From Flavobacteriales bacterium (GTDB taxonomy: Bacteria; Bacteroidota; Bacteroidia; Flavobacteriales; JADGDT01): a stretch of DNA of 11,078 nucleotides. A program made the position numbers and the translations under genes. The notes below the pieces were generated by a model, which made no database searches, was not told the DNA's origin, and was given only the letters and a program-made list of their open reading frames with translations. Where the stretch lies: NCBI GenBank assembly GCA_023145275.1, contig JAGLEB010000144.1, positions 1 through 11,078 on the forward strand, read 5' to 3'. Shown in pieces: positions 1 to 6,255 of the stretch. Every line of letters starts with the position of its first letter. Positions within the stretch are counted from its first letter, which is position 1.

Positions 1-50
1 GAATAACCCGAGAATTTTACTAGTTGATGTGTTTTATCGTTAAAAAATTG

Positions 51-58
51 TAACTTTG
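51..58 (+). promoter_or_regulatory. Candidate Bacteroidota -7 promoter box for the AAA+ ATPase gene
   Basis: The octamer TAACTTTG matches the Bacteroidota primary sigma factor -7 consensus TAnnTTTG exactly. A TTG lies upstream at 24-26, but the 24-nt gap is a little longer than usual for the -33 element, so that half is weak. Transcription would start around 63-66 and leave a leader of about 10-13 nt before the ATG at 76. No Shine-Dalgarno sequence is visible, which is normal in this phylum. The octamer match is direct; the role is inferred. Confidence 0.45.
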
Positions 59-75
59 TTTAAATAGTCCTAGTT

Positions 76-1296
76 ATGATTGATAGAATAATAAAGTATA
101 GAATACTAGAAAGTCTCAAGCTAAAAGAGATTACGGTTCTTACAGGTGCTAGACAAGTAGGTAAAACAACTATTCTGAAGGAGATAATAGAAACACTTGA
201 TAATGCGATATATTTCAACTTAGATATAGAACAGGATAGCATTCATTTTCATTCTCAAGAGATATTTCTAAATAAAATAAAACTAGAAGTAGGAAATGAA
301 AATGCTTACGTTTTTATTGACGAAATCCAGCAGAAGGAAGATGCAGGTCGTTTTATGAAAGGTCTATATGATATGGATCTGCCTTATAAATTTATTATTA
401 CCGGATCTGGCAGCATAGAATTAAAAGAAAAAATAAGCGAGGCTCTTACAGGTAGAAAATATCTTTTAGAGATGTCGACTGTTAATTTTGAAGAGTTTGT
501 AAATTATAAAACAAACAATAAATACAAAGAACGATTAGAAACTTTCTTTGAAGTAGAATTGGAAAAGACAAAATTATTTCTCGATGAGTATTTGAAATAT
601 GGAGGGTATCCTGCTATAGTCACTGCCGAGACAATATTGAGAAAGAAAGAAATAATGAATGAGATATTTGTTTCGTATCTCACTAAGGATATTTCTTTTT
701 TATTGGGGGTTAAATATCCCGATAAGTTTGTTAAAATGATACAGTTATTGGCAGTGCAATCGGGCTCAATTTTAAATTATTCTCAGCTATCTCAAGATGT
801 AGGCATTAGATTAGAAACACTAAAAACATATTTATGGTATGCCGAGCAAACATTTATTATAACTATTGTAAAGCCATTTTTCTCAAATGCCAAAAAGGAG
901 ATTACTAAATCACCAAATATTTATTTTAATGATTTGGGTATGTGTAATTTTAGTAAATCTAGTTTTAATGCAGATAGCAATGATGGATTTGTTTTCCAGA
1001 ATTTTGTTTATACTATTTTAAAGGAGAAATATGAGAAAGGTTTATCCAAAATAAATTATTGGCGCACAAAAGATAAAGCAGAAGTTGATTTTGTTGTACA
1101 CACAGAAAATGGGATTACACCTATCGAAGTTAAATTTTCGGAACTAAAAAACCCTAGAGTAACTAGATCGTTTAGGAGTTTTATTAAGAAGTATTCGCCA
1201 AAAATGGCTTATGTAGTCAACCTATCTCTAGACTCAAGTATAATTATTGAAGAAAGTGAAGTAGTTTTTATTCCTTATTGGAAGTTGAAGATTTAA
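76..1296 (+). CDS. AAA+ family ATP-binding protein with DUF4143 region
   Basis: A 406-residue cytoplasmic ATPase of the AAA+/DUF4143 family. Residues 24-31 (GARQVGKT) form Walker A, residues 78-85 (YVFIDEIQ) Walker B, and residues 106-116 (FIITGSGS...) a sensor-1-like strand. The segment around 122-141 (EALTGRK...FEEF) is typical of the family. Residues 200-355 correspond to the DUF4143 region, with a winged-helix-like stretch near 229-265. Near the C-terminus, YWR at 328-330, D338 and E351-V-K353 form a PD-(D/E)XK-like signature. Length and architecture are complete for the family. The function is unknown: members occur in many copies in Bacteroidota and archaea and have been linked by inference to mobile DNA or DNA processing. 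The ATG at 76 lies 18 nt after a good -7 box. The gene appears monocistronic, since 98 bp separate it from the next gene. No signal peptide or membrane segment is visible. The family is sure; the role is open. Confidence 0.93.
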   Translation: MIDRIIKYRILESLKLKEITVLTGARQVGKTTILKEIIETLDNAIYFNLDIEQDSIHFHSQEIFLNKIKLEVGNENAYVFIDEIQQKEDAGRFMKGLYDMDLPYKFIITGSGSIELKEKISEALTGRKYLLEMSTVNFEEFVNYKTNNKYKERLETFFEVELEKTKLFLDEYLKYGGYPAIVTAETILRKKEIMNEIFVSYLTKDISFLLGVKYPDKFVKMIQLLAVQSGSILNYSQLSQDVGIRLETLKTYLWYAEQTFIITIVKPFFSNAKKEITKSPNIYFNDLGMCNFSKSSFNADSNDGFVFQNFVYTILKEKYEKGLSKINYWRTKDKAEVDFVVHTENGITPIEVKFSELKNPRVTRSFRSFIKKYSPKMAYVVNLSLDSSIIIEESEVVFIPYWKLKI

Positions 1297-1394
1297 TTGA
1301 CTCAAAACTGAATGAAAAAAGTGTTGTAAAATTATTATTTAATAAGTGTTTATTGCTTTTATAGCTCGTACTTTTACAAAAAAAAGATCACCTT

Positions 1395-4334
1395 ATGTAC
1401 AGTTTAAGTCTGGGAAATAAATCATCGTTTATCCTTTTATTAATTTCTTTATATATAAATAGTTCTGCATTTTCACAGAAAATTGATAATGATAAATTGG
1501 ATGATATTTCTGATATTACTATATCTAACTTAATTGAAAGTGGTGTAATTAGAGCAGATTTAAATTTAGCAATTGATAGTGTAATTATAGACAAAGAGAT
1601 AAAGACCTTTGATATCTTTTTTTCAAAGGAATTTACGTATTTACCGATAAGAGAAGATTGGCTAGATTTCTTTCAAGGTATTGTTAAGAATTCTCAAAGA
1701 CGTTCTATTAGAAATAATTACAAAATAAATTGCTACTCAAGTGGTGAATTATTGAGTAATTATATTCCTAATATTTATAGAAATGAGATTGCTGTAGATA
1801 CTACTAGAAATGAATTTAGAGCTAATGTAGAAAATAGTAATGTTAAGAATAAAAGTGAGTTATATTCCTTAGAGAAAGGACTTCAGAATAAACATATTGC
1901 TATTTGGGGCGGTCATGGTTTATATTATTCATCTGATGATAATATATGGAAATGGCAAAGGCCAAACTTATTTACTACCGTTGAAGATATGCTCACCTAT
2001 TCATACGTTGTACCCTACATTATTCCAATGTTAGAGAATGCCGGGGCAAATGTATATTATCCAAAAGAGAGAGATACTCAGACAAATGAATATGTTTCTG
2101 ATTTTGATAGCAAATCAAGTCGTATTTCAAAAACGTCAGGAGTAAGTGTAAAAGAAGGTGGTTTCAAGCTAAAAGATACTTATAGCCATAATGAAAACCC
2201 ATTTAAACTAGGTACACATTTTGAGATGAAGAGCTCTTTATCATCAAATAGGGTTGACTCAATCACATATAAATTTAGTAAAGTTGAAAAAGGTAATTAT
2301 TCTATTTACATTTCTTTTTCAAAGCACGATAGTAACATTAGCGATGTTAGTTATGATGTCTATCACGATGGTGGGAAAACTTCATATTCTGTAAATCAAA
2401 AGATGGGGTATTCTACTTGGATATTTCTTGGTGAATTTCATTTTGGAGAAGACAATGCTAATAGACTTGTTGTTAGAAATACATCTAAAGAGAAAGGAAT
2501 TATTACGAGCGATGCCATTAAAATTGGGGGAGGATATAATAGAATTGAGAGGAATAGTACTTCTTGCATTCAACCTGCATATATGAATGCGGGTAGATAT
2601 TACCTTCAGTATGCTGGTGTGCCCGACAGCTCTGTTTATTCATTGTCTAAAGGGAGTGATGACTATAAAGACGACTACAAGAGTAAGGGAGAGTGGGTGA
2701 ATTATTTGTTGGGGCAACCATATAGTATAAATCGCGATTCTTCTTTACAAGGCTTGAATATACCTATTGATATGTCACTTGCTTTTCACACTGATGCAGG
2801 AATAACAAAAACGGATTCTACAATCGGAACTTTGGTAATACACAGTACAAATGATATCAACATGAAACGTAAATTTCCCGATGGAAGAAGTCGTTTTGCT
2901 AGTAGGGATTTAGCTGATATTGTGCAAACAGAAGTTACTGAAATGCTAAAAGAAAAATACACTGACAAATGGGAAAGGCGTTCAATTTGGGATAAGAGGT
3001 ATTCTGAAGTTGCATATCCAAACGTGCCATCGATGCTGATAGAGTTACTTTCTCATCAGAATTTGGGAGATATGAAATATGGTTTAAATCCTAATTTTAA
3101 GTTCGATGTGAGTAGATCTATTTATATAGGAGTATTGAAGTTTTTATCATATTCAAACAATCACGATTACATAGTATCACCACTTGCAGTTAATAGTTTT
3201 TCGATAAATTATAAGGATAAAAAATTGTACTTGAACTGGAAAGAAACTGTTGATGAGAAGGAAGAAAGTGCAAGAGCTGACGCATATATTGTTTATAAAA
3301 AGGTTGGAAATGCTGGCTTTGATAATGGTACTTTGGTGAAAGGAAATGAGTATATTTTTGATGATATAAATTTAGGCGATGTTTATTCGTTTAAAGTTAA
3401 AGCTTTGAACAAAGGAGGTGTAAGCTTCTTTTCAGAAACTTTATCATCGAGTATTCTTGACTACAAAGACAAGCCTGTATTAATAATGAATGCATTCGAA
3501 AAGCTTTCTGGCCCAGAATTTATCGATACCGATAGTTTAGGTGGATTTCCTCAATGGAAGAAAAGTTCAGTTGCCGATGGTATAGAATATTCTTTTACGG
3601 GTAATCAGTATAATTTCGATAAAAATGATCCTTGGATTACAAATCCACGAACGGGGCATGGAGCTAGCTATTCTGACTATGAAGGTGTTAAAGCTAGTGG
3701 GAATACATTTAATTATCCTTTAGTCCATGGGAAGCAATTTGTTAAAAACGGAATTTCTTTTGTGTCAACGAGTATTAAGGCATTCGAAAATAATACGGAA
3801 ACATTTCTTGATTACAGAGTTATAGATTTAATTTATGGGAAACAAAGTACCTATTCCGTGCATGTAAATAAGAAAGATTACGATTATTCTATATTTAGAG
3901 AGTCTACTCGAAAAGCCTTTTCAGCTTGGCTAAAAAATGGAAAGAGCATTTTGATTTCTGGTGCATTTATTGCTAGCGATGTATTTATTGATAATAAAAA
4001 TGATAGCATTAGAACAAATTGGGTAAAAGATAATTTTAATTACAATATTGTTACAAATAACGCTTCAGCTAGTGGAAAATTTATCGGTAAGAATAGCTAT
4101 AAGGTAAATAAAAGAGCAGACGATACTAAGTATGAGCTACGATCAATAGATGCCATAGAGCCAGTATCTGACGGAAAGATTATATACAGATACAAAGATA
4201 ATAACTACCCTTCTGCTGTTTCTTCAGAGTTGAATGGAGTTAAGATTTTAGTGTTTGGCTTCCCTATTGGAAGCGTAGTAGAAAATCGAGACAATTTCTT
4301 TGAAGACCTTATTGAAATATTGAAAATTAAATAA
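1395..4334 (+). CDS. Secreted N-acetylmuramoyl-L-alanine amidase with inserted golvesin-type domain ('xanthan lyase'-type protein)
   Basis: A 979-residue exported protein. Residues 1-28 are a signal peptide with likely cleavage after AFS; there is no lipobox. Residues 30-160 are an alpha/beta N-terminal domain common in these Bacteroidota proteins. An Amidase_3-like zinc hydrolase begins at GGHG (H174), continues with E197 in TTVEDML and the helix up to AGANVYYPKERD, and resumes with HTDAG (H465) and the terminal glutamate in SMLIEL (E550). These fit the His-Glu-His plus catalytic Glu pattern of enzymes that cleave the amide between muramic acid and the peptide stem. Between the halves, about residues 235-380 form a golvesin C-terminal-like beta-sandwich. 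Residues 594-690 resemble Fn3, and 692-979 a Rossmann/glutamine-amidotransferase-like fold (strand VLIMNA; SILISGA; ILVFGF). There is no T9SS tail, so a periplasmic site is likely. A weak -7-like TACTTTTA lies at 1369-1376. Homologues are often named xanthan lyase, but no polysaccharide lyase domain is visible. The activity is inferred. Confidence 0.85.
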   Translation: MYSLSLGNKSSFILLLISLYINSSAFSQKIDNDKLDDISDITISNLIESGVIRADLNLAIDSVIIDKEIKTFDIFFSKEFTYLPIREDWLDFFQGIVKNSQRRSIRNNYKINCYSSGELLSNYIPNIYRNEIAVDTTRNEFRANVENSNVKNKSELYSLEKGLQNKHIAIWGGHGLYYSSDDNIWKWQRPNLFTTVEDMLTYSYVVPYIIPMLENAGANVYYPKERDTQTNEYVSDFDSKSSRISKTSGVSVKEGGFKLKDTYSHNENPFKLGTHFEMKSSLSSNRVDSITYKFSKVEKGNYSIYISFSKHDSNISDVSYDVYHDGGKTSYSVNQKMGYSTWIFLGEFHFGEDNANRLVVRNTSKEKGIITSDAIKIGGGYNRIERNSTSCIQPAYMNAGRYYLQYAGVPDSSVYSLSKGSDDYKDDYKSKGEWVNYLLGQPYSINRDSSLQGLNIPIDMSLAFHTDAGITKTDSTIGTLVIHSTNDINMKRKFPDGRSRFASRDLADIVQTEVTEMLKEKYTDKWERRSIWDKRYSEVAYPNVPSMLIELLSHQNLGDMKYGLNPNFKFDVSRSIYIGVLKFLSYSNNHDYIVSPLAVNSFSINYKDKKLYLNWKETVDEKEESARADAYIVYKKVGNAGFDNGTLVKGNEYIFDDINLGDVYSFKVKALNKGGVSFFSETLSSSILDYKDKPVLIMNAFEKLSGPEFIDTDSLGGFPQWKKSSVADGIEYSFTGNQYNFDKNDPWITNPRTGHGASYSDYEGVKASGNTFNYPLVHGKQFVKNGISFVSTSIKAFENNTETFLDYRVIDLIYGKQSTYSVHVNKKDYDYSIFRESTRKAFSAWLKNGKSILISGAFIASDVFIDNKNDSIRTNWVKDNFNYNIVTNNASASGKFIGKNSYKVNKRADDTKYELRSIDAIEPVSDGKIIYRYKDNNYPSAVSSELNGVKILVFGFPIGSVVENRDNFFEDLIEILKIK

Positions 4335-4365
4335 TTGTATCAGTGAGTGGACTCATCAGTGCGGG

Positions 4366-4394
4366 CTTTGTGCTTCCTTTGTGCTTCTTTGTGG
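4366..4394. repeat. Three tandem CTTTGTG units with 10-11 bp period
   Basis: CTTTGTG occurs at 4366-4372, 4377-4383 and 4387-4393, separated by CTTC and CTT. The copies are phased close to one helical turn. They lie 32 bp after the amidase stop, in the convergent gap before the end of the dehalogenase-like gene. Similar CTTTGTG or CTTTGCG arrays occur in intergenic DNA of several phyla, but no function is established. The repeat itself is directly visible. Confidence 0.7.
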
Positions 4395-4460
4395 AAAAGT
4401 TATAACACATAGGTAATTTGTTAAATATCCAAGCAATGAACTAATATTTGACAGCTAATG

Positions 4461-4550
4461 AAGGTTTATATGCTGATTATATTATTGCATAAGTATTAAT
4501 ACAACTACTGACCTCAATAAAAGGTTTATAGCTTGATTAGTCTAATAAAA
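4461..4550. repeat. Imperfect direct repeat, period 60 bp
   Basis: AAGGTTTATA occurs at 4461-4470 and exactly 60 bp later at 4521-4530. The following 15-20 bases are also similar (TGCTGATTA versus GCTTGATTA, then TTATT versus TAATA). The second copy contains the small palindrome ATTAG-T-CTAAT (4536-4546), which is just beyond the stop of the minus-strand gene and might contribute to its 3' end. No strong intrinsic terminator is visible in this gap for either convergent gene. Confidence 0.45.
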
Positions 4551-4569
4551 TCGAAAAAATATCATTAAG

Positions 4570-5940
4570 TTATCGATTACTTTTGAGTTTTTTTGCACTA
4601 AAATTTAACCACAAATCTATCTTTCTAGGGCTAGGTTTCTTGCCATAGAAAAAGTCATCCATTACTAAAGCAACTCTTCTGAAAGCCCACGAGTTTCTTA
4701 TTCCTGACCTTATTATATTGTGTGGGAAGATATTAGTATGAGAATATGGACAAACACTAACGCATCTTCCGCAATCAGTTCCAACTTTACACCAGTATGT
4801 AAAGCATTTTTCCTGATTTATTTGCCACCTGTTTATTCCTTCAATCAGTTTTTTTGGTTTTGTTGATATTGCCTTACTCGGACAAACAACTGCACATTTT
4901 TTGCATATATTACAGAAGTCGTGCACCGAAGAGTCGTAGTTTCTGTCGCTTGCTATTAACTCTAGGTTTGTTGTTACAACTGCTATCCTAACTCTAGGGC
5001 CATGAGTTTTAGTGATTAAGAGTCCCATACGTCCTATTTCGCCCAAGCCTGAATCTCTTGCTACTAAGGGGCATATAACTTCGTAGTTGCCATCAATGTG
5101 AGCTCTTGAATTATAGCCAAGGTTGGTGATAAACTTTGATAACTGTACAGCTATTGCTCCTACGTTGAGGTATTGTTGTGCAGATTCCATTACTGTTGGT
5201 GATGCTGGGCCTGTTGCTAAGTAATCTTTGTCCATTTCAACAGTTATAGCGATAGCGTATTTATGGTCATTATTTACTTCCTTGCCATATTTATCACCCC
5301 TACCACGATGCGAATATAAATGATGATCTTTTAGTTCGCAGATACCTACTTCTATAGCACCGAGTTTTTTAGTCCATTTTTTTACGAAATTTGTAATCTC
5401 CTCTGTATTGAGAATTTGTTTTTCTTCTTTTACTTCGGGGCTAACGCTTTTTCGTAATTCTTCAATTGTGAAAAAACTAGCATCAGCAGCAGCAAAAGTT
5501 ACGGGGTTGTACATTGTTGTACCTTTGTTCATCAAGCCTGGTTTCTCTTGCCAAATTTTATCTAGCACTAGTTTTTCAGGCTTATAATTATAGTATTCTT
5601 TAGCTTTTTCTTCAGAATGTGTAATTTCTAACCTCGAGAACATAGTATCTCTTTCATCAATTCTAGTTTGTGAAATTTCATTTTCGAAAGCTAGTTTTTT
5701 ATTCAGAAAGAAAGATATAATCGTTAGTAGCAGAGGAGCTCCAATTATTAGGTAAACTATGCTATTGTGATACTGGTTTGGAAGAATTGCTAATGCAATA
5801 AAGGGTAGAGGGGTGATAATTGCCAATATTAGGCTTTTATTTGCCGCTCGTGTTTCATTCTCTATATAGCTTATCCATGCAAAGTAAGAGAATAGTGAGA
5901 AAAGTAATAAAGCAATAGTATAGAATATTATTAATGCCAT
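4570..5940 (-). CDS. Membrane-anchored reductive dehalogenase homologue (corrinoid/two 4Fe-4S)
   Basis: A 456-residue protein of the reductive dehalogenase (RdhA) family, related in its core to epoxyqueuosine reductase. It begins with three hydrophobic helices (about 2-24, 37-54, 61-79) and has no twin-arginine signal. The RdhA-like core follows: ERDTMFSR (96-103), the Y-S-H...YG segment (209-219), the cobalamin-fold region with GPASPT (244-249), YNSRAH (276-281), the hallmark GLGEIGRMG (298-306) and GPRVRIAVV (314-322). Cluster 1 is C343-x2-C346-x2-C349-x3-C353-P. Cluster 2 is C379-x10-C390-x2-C393-x3-C397-P, with an extra C384. The family removes halogens from organohalides using a base-off corrinoid. 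The ATG at 5940 precedes the first helix directly and has no Shine-Dalgarno. It is divergent from the cotH-like gene and no rdhB-type anchor is adjacent. Substrate and dehalogenase activity are unproven. Confidence 0.88.
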   Translation of the reverse strand: MALIIFYTIALLLFSLFSYFAWISYIENETRAANKSLILAIITPLPFIALAILPNQYHNSIVYLIIGAPLLLTIISFFLNKKLAFENEISQTRIDERDTMFSRLEITHSEEKAKEYYNYKPEKLVLDKIWQEKPGLMNKGTTMYNPVTFAAADASFFTIEELRKSVSPEVKEEKQILNTEEITNFVKKWTKKLGAIEVGICELKDHHLYSHRGRGDKYGKEVNNDHKYAIAITVEMDKDYLATGPASPTVMESAQQYLNVGAIAVQLSKFITNLGYNSRAHIDGNYEVICPLVARDSGLGEIGRMGLLITKTHGPRVRIAVVTTNLELIASDRNYDSSVHDFCNICKKCAVVCPSKAISTKPKKLIEGINRWQINQEKCFTYWCKVGTDCGRCVSVCPYSHTNIFPHNIIRSGIRNSWAFRRVALVMDDFFYGKKPSPRKIDLWLNFSAKKLKSNR

Positions 5941-6254
5941 AACAACAAGATAATGCTTAAAAAAATATAGACTGAATATATAAAATATGTTACAATGTTC
6001 ATAGTTTTCTATGTTTTATATAAAAGGTGCTACCACGGATGTTGTTGAAATATACATGTACTATTATTTGGTGCCTTTTAGAAAACTATCTACTCTATTA
6101 AGTGATATATAAAAAACTTCAAGGTCGAGATCAGCGAAGAGATTGGTGTCTTCAAATTGCCACTAATTACTGTTTTTTGGAATCTTAAATAATAGTATTG
6201 ATAGTTGAAGATTCTTTGTATTTTGCTTAACTGATATTTATAATAAAACTATCT
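5941..6254. other. Divergent intergenic region between the dehalogenase-like and CotH-type genes
   Basis: This 314-bp AT-rich gap carries the upstream control regions of both flanking genes. I see no coding sequence in it. It holds the 89-bp inverted-repeat element (6001-6089), an 11-bp direct repeat whose second copy overlaps the CotH-type start codon, and a small hairpin GAAGA-8 nt-TCTTC (6136-6153). For the plus gene the best TTTG (6222-6225) has GT, not TA, at the -7 position; a TTG at 6198-6200 lies 17 bp before it. For the minus gene only TATTTTTT-like -7 variants are present. Neither promoter is convincing. Confidence 0.55.
6001..6089. repeat. 89-bp element with perfect 10-bp terminal inverted repeats
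   Basis: ATAGTTTTCT (6001-6010) is the exact reverse complement of AGAAAACTAT (6080-6089). Stacked directly on the right arm, CCTTTT (6074-6079) pairs with AAAAGG (6022-6027) across an 11-nt left-side bulge, and TACC (6031-6034) can pair with GGTG (6070-6073) using one G-U pair. The result is a long stem around a roughly 35-nt loop. No target-site duplication is evident at the ends. It may be a structured leader, an operator pair, or a small degenerate mobile element. Confidence 0.5.
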
Positions 6255-6255
6255 A
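6082..6255. repeat. 11-bp direct repeat AAAACTATCTA
   Basis: Identical copies lie at 6082-6092, overlapping the right arm of the inverted-repeat element, and at 6245-6255, ending on the A of the CotH-type ATG. They are 163 bp apart. In such AT-rich DNA an 11-mer recurrence could be chance, but its position on the start codon makes it worth recording as a possible binding site. Confidence 0.35.

Noticed and set aside
76..1296. Defence or toxin-antitoxin role for the AAA+/DUF4143 protein
   Set aside because: No partner gene is next to it and the family has no settled function, so a defence label would be a guess.
1395..4334. Calling the protein a xanthan lyase
   Set aside because: No polysaccharide lyase catalytic domain is visible; the name in related proteins seems to derive from the golvesin-like segment.
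4366..4394. CRISPR array
   Set aside because: Units are 7 bp with 3-4 bp spacing, far too short for repeats and spacers, and no cas genes are present.
4459..4500. Very short ATG frame (13 codons) in the convergent gap
   Set aside because: It is too short, lies over the direct repeat and has no translation signal.
6001..6089. Insertion sequence or MITE
   Set aside because: Terminal repeats are perfect but only 10 bp, no target duplication is seen at either end and no second copy exists in the window; kept as an unexplained inverted repeat.
5941..6254. Cobalamin riboswitch upstream of the corrinoid enzyme
   Set aside because: It would be logical for an RdhA-type gene, but I could not find the conserved B12-box sequence on the minus strand.
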